Shown in pieces: positions 11,680-24,238 of a stretch of DNA of 64,000 nt. A program made the translations under genes and the position numbers. A model generated the notes under the pieces. That model had not been told where the DNA came from. It was given only the letters and a program-made list of their open reading frames with translations, and made no database searches. Origin of the DNA: Ptiloglossa arizonensis (lineage: Eukaryota > Arthropoda > Insecta > Hymenoptera > Colletidae); NCBI RefSeq assembly GCF_051014685.1, contig NW_027478880.1:1-64000 (forward strand), read 5' to 3'. Numbering within the stretch: the stretch's first letter is position 1; every line of letters begins with the position of its first letter.

Positions 11680-14331
11680 CCGTTGTAATCGGGGGAGTTT
11701 CTACTTTCAGACGCAACAGGAATTTTTGAGTTAGGTCAATCCGTTCGCGAGATATGGGAGTTTGAAGCCAAGGAATGGTTGAGAAGGCGAAAAATTTTTC
11801 GCAATTCTGCTGCTCCAAACGCTTAACAAGAATGGCCTAGGGTAAAAATACACACACCGCTGTAATCGGGCGAGTTTCTGCTTTCAGACGCAACAGGAAT
11901 TTTTGAGTTAGGTCAATCCGTACGCGAGATATGGGAGTTTGAAGCCAAGGAATGGTTGAGAAGGCAAAAAATTTTTCGCAATTCAGCTGCTCCAAACGCT
12001 TAACCAGAATGGCCTAGGGAAAAAATACACATACCGTTGTAATCGGGCGAGTTTCTACTTTCAGATGCAGTAGGAATTTTTGGGTTAGGTCAATCCGTTC
12101 GCGAGATATGGGAGCTTGAAGCCAAGAAATGGTTGAGAAGGCAAAAAATTTTTCGCAATTCTGCTGCTCCAAACGCTTAACAAGAATGGCCTAGGGAAAA
12201 AATACACATACCGTTGTAATCGGGCGAGTTTCTACTTTCAGATGCAACAGGAATTTTTGGGTTAGGTCAATCCGTTCGAGAGATATGGGAGTTTGAAGCC
12301 AAGAAATGGTTGAGAAGGCAAAAAATTTTTCGCAATTCTGCTGCTCCAAACGTTAACCAGAATGGCCTAGGGAAAAAATACACATACCGTTGTAATCGGG
12401 GGAGTTTCTACTTTCAGATGCAACAGGAATTTTTGGGTTAGGTCAATCCGTTCGCGAGATATGGGAGTTTGAAGCCAAGAAATGGTTGAGAAGGCAAAAA
12501 ATTTTTCGCAATTCTGCTGCTCCAAACGTTAACCAGAATGGACTAGGGAAAAAATACACATACCGTTGTAATCGGGGGAGTTTCTACTTTCAGACGCAAC
12601 AGGAATTTTTGAGTTAGGTCAATCCGTTCGCGAGATATGGGAGTTTGACAGCAAGGAATGGTTGAGAAGGCGAAAAATTTTTCGCAATTCTGCTGCTCCA
12701 AACGCTTAACAAGATTGGCCTAGGGTAAAAATACACATACCGCTGTAATCGGGCGAGTTTCTACTTTCAGACGCAACAGGAATTTTTGGGTTAGGTCAAT
12801 CCGTTCGCGAGATATGGGAGTTTGACGCTAAGAAATGTTTGAGGAGACATCAAATTTTTCGCAATTCTGCTGCTCCAAACGCTTAACCATAATGGCCTAG
12901 GGAAAAAATACACATACCGCTGTAATCGGGCGAGTTTCTACTTTCAGACGCAACAGGAATTTTTGAGTTAGGTCAATCCGTTCGCGAGATATGGGAGTTT
13001 GAAGCCAAGGAATGGTTGAGAAGGCGAAAAATTTTTCGCAATTCTGCTGCTCCAAACGCTTAACAAGAATGGCCTAGGGTAAAAATACACATACCGCTGT
13101 AATCGGGCGAGTTTCTACTTTCAGACGCAACAGGAATTTTTGAGTTAGGTCAATCCGTTCGCGAGATATGGGAGTTTGAAGCCAAGGAATGGTTGAGAAG
13201 GCAAAAAATTTTTCGCAATTCAGCTGCTCCAAACGCTTAACCAGAATGGCCTAGGGAAAAAATACACAAACCGCTGTAATCGGGCGAGTTTCTACTTTCA
13301 GATGCAGTAGGAATTTTTGGGTTAGGTCAATCCGTTCGCGAGATATGGGAGTTTGAAGCCAAGAAATGGTTGAGAAGGCAAAAAATTTTTCGCAATTCTG
13401 CTGCTCCAAACGCTTAACAAGAATGGCCTAGGGAAAAAATACACATACCGTTGTAATTGGGCGAGTTTCTACTTTCAGACGCTACAGGAATTTTTGGGTT
13501 AGGTCAATCCGTTCGCGAGATATGGGAGTTTGACGCTAAGAAATGGTTGAGAGGACAACAAATTTTTCGCAATTCTGCTGCTCCAAACGCTTAACCAGAA
13601 TGGCCTAGGGAAAAAATACACATACCGTTGTAATCGGGCGAGTTTCTACTTTCAGATGCAGTAGGAATTTTTGGGTTAGGTCAATCCGTTCGCGAGATAT
13701 GGGAGTTTGACACCAAGGAATGGTTGAGAAGGCGAAAAATTTTTGGCAATTCTGCTGCTCCAAACGCTTAACAAGAATGGCCTAGGGTAAAAATACACAT
13801 ACCGCTGTAATCGGGCGAGTTTCTACTTTCAGACGCAACAGGAATTTTTGAGTTAGGTCAATCCGTTCGCGAGATATGGGAGTTTGAAGCGAAGGAATGG
13901 TTGAGAAGGCGAAAAATTTTTCGCAATTCTGCTGCTCCAAACGCTTAACCAGAATGGCCTAGGGAAAAAATACACATACCGTTGTAATCGGGCGAGTTTC
14001 TACTTTCAGATGCAACTGGAATTTGTGGGTTAGGTCAATCCGTTCGCGAGATATGGGAGTTTGACGCTAAGAAATGGTTGAGGAGACATCAAATTTTTCG
14101 CAATTCTGCTGCTCCAAACGCTTAACCAGAATGGCCTAGGGAAAAAATACACATACCGTTGTAATCGGGGGAGTTTCTACTTTCAGATGCAACAGGAATT
14201 TTTGGGTTAGGTCAATCCGTTCGCGAGATATGGGAGTTTGAAGCCAAGAAATGGTTGAGAAGGCAAAAAATTTTTCGCAATTCTGCTGCTCCAAACGTTA
14301 ACCAGAATGGACTAGGGAAAAAATACACATA
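11680..14331 (+). repeat. 15-monomer block repeated in part downstream
   Basis: Fifteen monomers span 2652 bp. The first carry CGGGGGAG with GACGCAACAGG, then CTGCTTTCAG with the rare change CCGTACGCGAG (TACGCGAG from 11921), then GCAGTAGG. The same run, including CCGTACGCGAG (TACGCGAG from 14573), starts again at 14332, 2652 bp later. The middle contains the GACAGCAAGG to GACACCAAGG order of the region 1 repeats. It is a composite of region 1 units and the six-monomer block. Confidence 0.8.
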
Positions 14332-15633
14332 CCGTTGTAATCGGGGGAGTTTCTACTTTCAGACGCAACAGGAATTTTTGAGTTAGGTCAATCCGTTCGC
14401 GAGATATGGGAGTTTGAAGCCAAGGAATGGTTGAGAAGGCGAAAAATTTTTCGCAATTCTGCTGCTCCAAACGCTTAACAAGAATGGCCTAGGGTAAAAA
14501 TACACACACCGCTGTAATCGGGCGAGTTTCTGCTTTCAGACGCAACAGGAATTTTTGAGTTAGGTCAATCCGTACGCGAGATATGGGAGTTTGAAGCCAA
14601 GGAATGGTTGAGAAGGCAAAAAATTTTTCGCAATTCAGCTGCTCCAAACGCTTAACCAGAATGGCCTAGGGAAAAAATACACATACCGTTGTAATCGGGC
14701 GAGTTTCTACTTTCAGATGCAGTAGGAATTTTTGGGTTAGGTCAATCCGTTCGCGAGATATGGGAGTTTGAAGCCAAGAAATGGTTGAGAAGGCAAAAAA
14801 TTTTTCGCAATTCTGCTGCTCCAAACGCTTAACAAGAATGGCCTAGGGAAAAAATACACATACCGTTGTAATCGGGCGAGTTTCTACTTTCAGATGCAAC
14901 AGGAATTTTTGGGTTAGGTCAATCCGTTCGAGAGATATGGGAGTTTGACGCTAAGAAATGGTTGAGAAGACAACAAATTTTTCGCAATTCTGCTGCTCCA
15001 AACGCTTAACCAGAATGGCCTAGGGAAAAAATACACATACCGTTGTAATCGGGCGAGTTTCTACTTTCAGATGCAATAGGAATTTTTGGGTTAGGTCAAT
15101 CCGTTCGCCAGATATGGGAGTTTGAAGCCAAGAATTGGTTGAGAAAGCAAAAAATTTTTCGCAATTCAGCTGCTCCAAACGCTTAACCAGAATGGCCTAG
15201 GGAAAAAATACACATACCGCTGTAATCGGGCGAGTTTCTACTTTCAGATGCAATAGGAATTTTTGGGTTAGGTCAATCCGTTCGCGAGACATGGGAGTTT
15301 GAAGCCAAGGAATTGTTGAGAAGGCAAAAAATTTTTCGCAATTCTGCTGCTCCAAACGCTTAACCAGAATGGCCTAGGGAAAAAATACACATACCGTTGT
15401 AATCGGGCGAGTTTCTACTTTCAGATGCAACAGGAATTTTTGGGTTAGGTCAATCCGTTCGCGAGATATGGGAGTTTGACGCTAAGAAATGGTTGAGGAG
15501 ACATCAAATTTTTCGCAATTCTGCTGCTCCAAACGCTTAACCAGAATGGCCTAGGGAAAAAATACACATACCGCTGTAATCGGGCGAGTTTCTACTTTCA
15601 GACGCAACAGGAATTTTTGAGTTATGTCAATCC

Positions 15634-15650
15634 GTTCGCGAGATACGGGA
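15634..15650 (+). other. Perfect minimal CENP-B box match
   Basis: GTTCGCGAGATACGGGA fits NTTCGNNNNANNCGGGN at every fixed position: TTCG at 15635-15638, A at 15643, CGGG at 15646-15649. It differs from the array consensus only by C for T at 15646. This is the only perfect copy I found by eye in about 361 monomers, in a monomer of the GAGTTATGTCAA subtype. It may be a relic of an ancestral box or a chance back-mutation. No function can be claimed from one copy. Confidence 0.6.
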
Positions 15651-18600
15651 GTTTGAAGCCAAGAAATGGTTGAGAAGGCAAAAAATTTTTCGCAATTCTG
15701 CTGCTCCAAACGTTAACCAGAATGGCCTAGGGAAAAAATACACATACCGTTGTAATCGGGGGAGTTTCTACTTTCAGATGCAACAGGAATTTTTGGGTTA
15801 GGTCAATCCGTTCGCGAGATATGGGAGTTTGACGTTAAGAAATGGTTGAGAGGACAACAAATTTTTCGCAATTCTGCTGCTCCAAACGCTTAACCAGAAT
15901 GGCCTAGGGAAAAAATACACATACCGCTGTAATCGGGCGAGTTTCTACTTTCAGACGCAACAGGAATTTTTGAGTTAGGTCAATCCGTTCGCGAGATATG
16001 GGAGTTTGAAGCCAAGGAATGGTTGAGAAGGCAAAAAATTTTTCGCAATTCAGCTGCTCCAAACGCTTAACCAGAATGGCCTAGGGAAAAAATACACAAA
16101 CCGCTGTAATGGGGCGAGTTTCTACTTTCAGATGCAGTAGGAATTTTTGGGTTAGGTCAATCCGTTCGCGAGATATGGGAGTTTGACTGCAAGGAATGGT
16201 TGAGAAGGCGAAAAATTTTTCGCAATTCTGCTGCTCCAAACGCTTAACAAGAATGGCCTAGGGTAAAAATACACATACCGCTGTAATCGGGCGAGTTTCT
16301 ACTTTCAGACGCAACAGGAATTTTTGGGTTAGGTCAATCCGTTCGCGAGATATGGGAGTTTGACGCTAAGAAATGTTTGAGGAGACATCAAATTTTTCGC
16401 AATTCTGCTGCTCCAAACGCTTAACCAGAATGGCCTAGGGAAAAAATACACAAACCGCTGTAATGGGGCGAGTTTCTACTTTCAGATGCAGTAGGAATTT
16501 TTGGGTTAGGTCAATCCGTTCGCGAGATATGGGAGTTTGAAGCCAAGAAATGGTTGAGAAGGCAAAAAATTTTTCGCAATTCTGCTGCTCCAAACGCTTA
16601 ACAAGAATGGCCTAGGGAAAAAATACACATACCGTCGTAATTGGGCGAGTTTCTACTTTCAGACGCTACAGGAATTTTTGGGTTAGGTCAATCCGTTCGC
16701 GAGATATGGGAGTTTGACGCTAAGAAATGGTTGAGAGGACAACAAATTTTTCGCAATTCTGCTGCTCCAAACGCTTAACCAGAATGGCCTAGGGAAAAAA
16801 TACACATACCGTTGTAATCGGGCGAGTTTCTACTTTCAGATGCAGTAGGAATTTTTGGGTTAGGTCAATCCCTTCGCGAGATATGGGAGTTTGACACCAA
16901 GGAATGGTTGAGAAGGCGAAAAATTTTTCGCAATTCTGCTGCTCCAAACGCTTAACAAGAATGGCCTAGGGTAAAAATACACATACCGCTGTAATCGGGC
17001 GAGTTTCTACTTTCAGACGCAACAGGAATTTTTGAGTTAGGTCAATCCGTTCGCGAGATATGGGAGTTTGAAGCGAAGGAATGGTTGAGAAGGCGAAAAA
17101 TTTTTCGCAATTCTGCTGCTCCAAACGCTTAACCAGAATGGCCTAGGGAAAAAATACACATACCGTTGTAATCGGGCGAGTTTCTACTTTCAGATGCAAC
17201 AGGAATTTTTGGGTCAGGTCAATCCGTTCGCGAGATATGGGAGTTTGACGCTAAGAAATGGTTGAGGAGACATCAAATTTTTCGCAATTCTGCTGCTCCA
17301 AACGCTTAACCAGAATGGCCTAGGGAAAAAATACACATACCGCTGTAATCGGGCGAGTTTCTACTTTCAGACGCAACAGGAATTTTTGAGTTAGGTCAAT
17401 CCGTTCGCGAGATATGGGAGTTTGACAGCAAGGAATGGTTGAGAAGGCGAAAAATTTTTCGCAATTCTGCTGCTCCAAACGCTTAACAAGATTGGCCTAG
17501 GGTAAAAATACACATACCGCTGTAATCGGGCGAGTTTCTACTTTCAGACGCAACAGGAATTTTTGAGTTAGGTCAATCCGTTCGCGAGATATGGGAGTTT
17601 GAAGCCAAGAAATGGTTGAGAAGGCAAAAAATTTTTCGCAGTTCTGCTGCTCCAAACGCTTAACAAGAATGGCCTAGGGAAAAAATACACATACCGCTGT
17701 AATCGGGCGAGTTTCTACTTTCAGACGCAACAGGAATTTTTGAGTTAGGTCAATCCGTTCGCGAGATATGGGAGTTTGACAGCAAGGAATGGTTGAGAAG
17801 GCGAAAAATTTTTCGCAATTCTGCTGCTCCAAACGCTTAACAAGATTGGCCTAGGGTAAAAATACACATACCGCTGTAATCGGGCGAGTTTCTACTTTCA
17901 GACGCAACAGGAATTTTTGGGTTAGGTCAATCCGTTCGCGAGATATGGGAGTTTGACGGTAAGAAATGTTTGAGGAGACATCAAATTTTTCGCAATTCTG
18001 CTGCTCCAAACGCTTAACCATAATGGCCTAGGGAAAAAATACACATACCGCTGTAATCGGGCGAGTTTCTACTTTCAGACGCAACAGGAAATTTTGAGTT
18101 AGGTCAATCCGTTCGCGAGATATGGGAGTTTGAAGCCAAGGAATGGTTGAGAAGGCGAAAAATTTTTCGCAATTCTGCTGCTCCAAACGCTTAACAAGAA
18201 TGGCCTAGGGAAAAAATACACATACCGTTGTAATTGGGCGAGTCTCTACTTTCAGACGCTACAGGAATTTTTGGGTTAGGTCAATCCGTTCGCGAGATAT
18301 GGGTGTTTGACGCTAAGAAATGGTTGAGAGGACAACAAATTTTTCGCAATTCTGCTGCTCCAAACGCTTAACCAGAATGGCCTAGGGAAAAAATACACAT
18401 ACCGTTGTAATCGGGCGAGTTTCTACTTTCAGATGCAGTAGGAATTTTTGGGTTAGGTCAATCCGTTCGCGAGATATGGGAGTTTGACACCAAGGAATGG
18501 TTGAGAAGGCGAAAAATTTTTCGCAATTCTGCTGCTCCAAACGCTTAACAAGAATGGCCTAGGGTAAAAATACACATACCGCTGTAATCGGGCGAGTTTC

Positions 18601-21230
18601 TACTTTCAGACGCAACAGGAATTTTTGAGTTAGGTCAATCCGTTCGCGAGATATGGGAGTTTGAAGCGAAGGAATGGTTGAGAAGGCGAAAAATTTTTCG
18701 CAATTCTGCTGCTCCAAACGCTTAACCAGAATGGCCTAGGGAAAAAATACACATACCGTTGTAATCGGGCGAGTTTCTACTTTCAGATGCAACAGGAATT
18801 TTTGGGTTAGGTCAATCCGTTCGCGAGATATGGGAGTTTGACGCTAAGAAATGGTTGAGGAGACATCAAATTTTTCGCAATTCTGCTGCTCCAAACGCTT
18901 AACCAGAATGGCCTAGGGAAAAAATACACATACCGCTGTAATCGGGCGAGTTTCTACTTTCAGACGCAACAGGAATTTTTGAGTTATGTCAATCCGTTCG
19001 CGAGATATGGGAGTTTGAAGCCAAGAAATGGTTGAGAAGGCAAAAAATTTTTCGCAATTCTGCTGCTCCAAACGTTAACCAGAATGGCCTAGGGAAAAAA
19101 TACACATACCGTTGTAATCGGGGGAGTTTCTACTTTCAGATGCAACAGGAATTTTTGGGTTAGGTCAATCCGTTCGCGAGATATGGGAGTTTGACGTTAA
19201 GAAATGTTTGAGAGGACAACAAATTTTTCGCAATTCTGCTGCTCCAAACGCTTAACCAGAATGGCCTAGGGAAAAAATACACATACCGTTGTAATCGGGC
19301 GAGTTTCTACTTTCAGATGTAGTAGGAATTTTTGGTTAGGTCAATCCGTTCGCGAGATATGGGAGTTTGATGCCAAGAAATGGTTGAGAAGGCAAAAAAT
19401 TTTTCGCAATTCTGCTGCTCCAAACGCTTAACCAGAATGGCCTAGGGAAAAAAATACACAAACCGTTGTAATCGGGCGAGATTTTACTTTCAGATGCAGT
19501 AGGAATTTTTGGGTTAGGTCAATCCGTTCGCGAGATATGGGAGTTTGACAGCAAGGAATGGTTGAGAAGGCGAAAAATTTTTCGCAATTCTGCTGCTCCA
19601 AACGCTTAACAAGAATGGCCTAGGGTAAAAATACACATACCGCTGTAATCGGGCGAGTTTCTACTTTCAGACGCAACAGGAATTTTTGGGTTAGGTCAAT
19701 CCGTTCGCGAGATATGGGAGTTTGACGCTAAGAAATGTTTGAGGAGACATCAAATTTTTCGCAATTCTGCTGCTCCAAACGCTTAACCATAATGGCCAAG
19801 GGAAAAAATACACATACCGCTGTAATCGGGCGAGTTTCTACTTTCAGACGCAACAGGAATTTTTGAGTTAGGTCAATCCGTTCGCGAGATATGGGAGTTT
19901 GAAGCCAAGGAATGGCTGAGAAGGCGAAAAATTTTTCGCAATTCTGCTGCTCCAAACGCTTAACAAGAATGGCCTAGGGTAAAAATACACATACCGCTGT
20001 AATCGGGCGAGTTTCTACTTTCAGACGCAACAGGAATTTTTGAGTTAGGTCAATCCGTTCGCGAGATATGGGAGTTTGAAGCCAAGGAATGGTTGAGAAG
20101 GCAAAAAATTTTTCGCAATTCAGCTGCTCCAAACGCTTAACCAGAATGGCCTAGGGAAAAAATACACAAACCGCTGTAATCGGGCGAGTTTCTACTTTCA
20201 GATGCAGTAGGAATTTTTGGGTTAGGTCAATCCGTTCGCGAGATATGGGAGTTTGAAGCCAAGAAATGGTTGAGAAGGCAAAAAATTTTTCGCAATTCTG
20301 CTGCTCCAAACGCTTAACAAGAATGGCCTAGGGAAAAAATACACATACCGTTGTAATTGGGCGAGTTTCTACTTTCAGACGCTACAGGAATTTTTGGGTT
20401 AGGTCAATCCGTTCGCGAGATATGGGAGTTTGACGCTAAGAAATGGTTGAGAGGACAACAAATTTTTCGCAATTCTGCTGCTCCAAACGCTTAACCAGAA
20501 TGGCCTAGGGAAAAAATACACATACCGTTGTAATCGGGCGAGTTTCTACTTTCAGATGCAACAGGAATTTTTGGGTTAGGTCAATCCGTTCGCGAGATAT
20601 GGGAGTTTGACGCTAAGAAATGGTTGAGGAGACATCAAATTTTTCGCAATTCTGCTGCTCCAAACGCTTAACCAGAATGGCCTAGGGAAAAAATACACAT
20701 ACCGCTGTAATCGGGCGAGTTTCTACTTTCAGACGCAACAGGAATTTTTGAGTTATGTCAATCCGTTCGCGAGATATGGGAGTTTGAAGCCAAGAAATGG
20801 TTGAGAAGGCAAAAAATTTTTCGCAATTCTGCTGCTCCAAACGTTAACCAGAATGGCCTAGGGAAAAAATACACATACCGTTGTAATCGGGGGAGTTTCT
20901 TCTTTCAGATGCAACAGGCATTTTTGGGTTAGGTCAATCCGTTCGCGAGATATGGGAGTTTGACGTTAAGAAATGGTTGAGAGGACAACAAATTTTTCGC
21001 AATTCTGCTGCTCCAAACGCTTAACCAGAATGGCCTAGGGAAAAAATACACATACCGTTGTAATCGGGCGAGTTTCTACTTTCAGATGCAGTAGGAATTT
21101 TTGGTTAGGTTAATCCGTTCGCGAGATATGGGAGTTTGAAGCCAAGAAATGGTTGAGAAGGCAAAAAATTTTTCGCAATTCTGCTGCTCCAAACGCTTAA
21201 CCAGAATGGCCTAGGGAAAAAATACACAAA

Positions 21231-21407
21231 CCGTTGTAATCGGGCGAGTTTCTACTTTAAGATGCAGTAGGAATTTTTGGGTTAGGTCAATCCGTTCGCG
21301 AGATATGGGAGTTTGACGCTAAGAAATGTTTGAGGAGACATCAAATTTTTCGCAATTCTGCTGCTCCAAACGCTTAACCATAATGGCCAAGGGAAAAAAT
21401 ACACATA
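21231..21407 (+). repeat. Hybrid monomer
   Basis: The left part (CCGTTG after ACACAAA, then GATGCAGTAGG) matches the type at 19463, while the right part (GACGCTAAGAAATGTTTG, GAGGAGACATC, CCATAATGGCCAAGGG) matches the monomer at 19640-19816. In the earlier block these are two neighbouring monomers; here they are one. This is what an exchange inside misaligned monomers, with loss of one unit, would leave. The join lies between about 21270 and 21316, which includes the conserved core. Confidence 0.75.
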
Positions 21408-21938
21408 CCGCTGTAATCGGGCGAGTTTCTACTTTCAGACGCAACAGGAATTTTTGTGTTAGGTCAATCCGTTCGCGAGATATGGGAGTTTGAAGCCAAG
21501 GAATGGTTGAGAAGGCAAAAAATTTTTCGCAATTCAGCTGCTCCAAACGCTTAACCAGAATGGCCTAGGGAAAAAATACACAAACCGCTGTAATCGGGCG
21601 AGTTTCTACTTTCAGATGCAGTAGGAATTTTTGGGTTAGGTCAATCCGTTCGCGAGATATGGGAGTTTGAAGCCAAGAAATGGTTGAGAAGGCAAAAAAT
21701 TTTTCGCAATTCTGCTGCTCCAAACGCTTAACAAGAATGGCCTAGGGAAAAAATACACATACCGTTGTAATTGGGCGAGTTTCTACTTTCAGACGCTACA
21801 GGAATTTTTGGGTTAGGTCAATCCGTTCGCGAGATATGGGAGTTTGACGCTAAGAAATGGTTGAGAGGACAACAAATTTTTCGCAATTCTGCTGCTCCAA
21901 ACGCTTAACCAGAATGGCCTAGGGAAAAAATACACATA

Positions 21939-22469
21939 CCGTTGTAATCGGGCGAGTTTCTACTTTCAGATGCAGTAGGAATTTTTGGGTTAGGTCAATC
22001 CGTTCGCGAGATATGGGAGTTTGACACCAAGGAATGGTTGAGAAGGCGAAAAATTTTTCGCAATTCTGCTGCTCCAAACGCTTAACAAGAATGGCCTAGG
22101 GTAAAAATACACATACCGCTGTAATCGGGCGAGTTTCTACTTTCAGACGCAACAGGAATTTTTGAGTTAGGTCAATCCGTTCGCGAGAGATGGGAGTTTG
22201 AAGCGAAGGAATGGTTGAGAAGGCGAAAAATTTTTCGCAATTCTGCTGCTCCAAACGCTTAACCAGAATGGCCTAGGGAAAAAATACACATACCGTTGTA
22301 ATCGGGCGAGTTTCTACTTTCAGATGCAACAGGAATTTTTGGGTTAGGTCAATCCGTTCGCGAGATATGCGAGTTTGACGCTAAGAAATGGTTGAGGAGG
22401 CATCAAATTTTTCGCAATTCTGCTGCTCCAAACGCTTAACCAGAATGGCCTAGGGAAAAAATACACATA
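21939..22469 (+). repeat. Trimer duplication, left copy
   Basis: Three monomers (GACACCAAGG, GAAGCGAAGG, then GACGCTAAG with an AGGAGGCATC variant) span 531 bp, 3 x 177. They are directly repeated. Private changes in this copy are GAGAGATGGG, GAGATATGCGAG and AGGAGGCATC. Confidence 0.88.
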
Positions 22470-23000
22470 CCGTTGTAATCGGGCGAGTTTCTACTTTCAG
22501 ATGCAGTAGGAATTTTTGGGTTAGGTCAATCCGTTCGCGAGATATGGGAGTTTGACACCAAGGAATGGTTGAGAAGGCGAAAAATTTTTCGCAATTCTGC
22601 TGCTCCAAACGCTTAACAAGAATGGCCTAGGGTAAAAATACACATACCGCTGTAATCGGGCGAGTTTCTACTTTCAGACGCAACAGGAATTTTTGAGTTA
22701 GGTCAATCCGTTCGCGAGATATGGGAGTTTGAAGCGAAGGAATGGTTGAGAAGGCGAAAAATTTTTCGCAATTCTGCTGCTCCAAACGCTTAACCAGAAT
22801 GGCCTAGGGAAAAAATACACATACCGTTGTAATCGGGCGAGTTTCTACTTTCAGATGCAACAGGAATTTTTGGGTTAGGTCAATCCGTTCGCGAGATATG
22901 GGAGTTTGACGCTAAGAAATGGTTGAGGAGACATCAAATTTTTCGCAATTCTGCTGCTCCAAACGCTTAACCAGAATGGCCTAGGGAAAAAATACACATA
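22470..23000 (+). repeat. Trimer duplication, right copy
   Basis: Repeats the preceding three monomer types in order over 531 bp. It has the common forms GAGATATGGG and AGGAGACATC where the left copy has private changes. Confidence 0.88.
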
Positions 23001-24238
23001 CCGCTGTAATCGGGCGAGTTTCTACTTTCAGACGCAACAGGAATTTTTGAGTTAGGTCAATCCGTTCGCGAGATATGGGAGTTTGAAGCCAAGGAATGGT
23101 TGAGAAGGCGAAAAATTTTTCGCAATTCTGCTGCTCCAAACGCTTAACAAGAATGGCCTAGGGTAAAAATACACACACCGCTGTAATCGGGCGAGTTTCT
23201 GCTTTCAGACGCAACAGGAATTTTTGAGTTAGGTCAATCCGTTCGCGAGATATGGGAGTTTGAAGCCAAGGAATGGTTGAGAAGGCAAAAAATTTTTCGC
23301 AATTCAGCTGCTCCAAACGCTTAACCAGAATGGCCTAGGGAAAAAATACACATACCGCTGTAATCGGGCGAGTTTCTACTTTCAGATGCAATGGGAATTT
23401 TTGGGTTAGGTCAATCCGTTCGCGAGATATGGGAGTTTGAAGCCAAGAAATGGTTGAGAAGGCAAAAAATTTTTCGCAATTCTGCTGCTCCAAACGTTAA
23501 CCAGAATGGCCTAGGGAAAAAATACACATACCGTTGTAATCGGGGGAGTTTCTACTTTCAGATGCAACAGGAATTTTTGGGTTAGGTCAATCCGTTCGCG
23601 AGATATGGGAGTTTGACGTTAAGAAATGGTTGAGAGGACAACAAATTTTTCGCAATTCTGCTGCTCCAAACGCTTAACCAGAATGGCCTAGGGAAAAAAT
23701 ACACATACCGTTGTAATCGGGCGAGTTTCTACTTTCAGATGCAGTAGGAATTTTTGGGTTAGGTCAATCCGTTCGCGAGATATGGGAGTTTGAAGCCAAG
23801 AAATGGTTGAGAAGGCAAAAAATTTTTCGCAATTCTGCTGCTCCAAACGCTTAACCAGAATGGCCTAGGGAAAAAATACACATACCGTTGTAATCGGGCG
23901 AGTTTCTACTTTCAGACGCAACACGAATTTTTGAGTTAGGTCAATCCGTTCGCGAGATATGGGAGTTTGACACCAAGGAATGGTTGAGAAGGCGAAAAAT
24001 TTTTCGCAATTCTGCTGCTCCAAACGCTTAACAAGAATGGCCTAGGGTAAAAATACACACACCGCTGTAATCGGGCGAGTTTCTGCTTTCAGACGCAACA
24101 GGAATTTTTGAGTTAGGTCAATCCGTTCGCGAGATATGGGAGTTTGAAGCCAAGGAATGGTTGAGAAGGCAAAAAATTTTTCGCAATTCAGCTGCTCCAA
24201 ACGCTTAACCAGAATGGCCTAGGGAAAAAATACACATA

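Larger units (their letters stand above)
14332..24238 (+). repeat. Mosaic of region 1 subtypes
   Basis: All region 1 subtypes are present but the order breaks repeatedly. The TAATTGGG monomers start at 16632 (here CGTCGTAATTGGG), 18225, 20348 and 21762, spaced about 9, 12 and 8 monomers apart. A rare monomer ending CCATAATGGCCAAGGG occurs at 19640-19816 and again at 21231-21407, about nine monomers later. The perfect CENP-B box monomer lies here too. Nothing but satellite is seen. Confidence 0.85.

Noticed and set aside
19728..21546. Two minus-strand open frames of 75 codons with similar sequence
   Set aside because: They arise because CCTAGGG became CCAAGGG, removing a TAG on the minus strand. 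The similarity reflects duplication of the monomer, not selection on a protein.
23391..23585. Plus-strand open frame of 64 codons
   Set aside because: Its ATG comes from a private GCAATGGG change in a monomer, and it reads through a one-base loss at AAACGTTAACC. It is satellite only.
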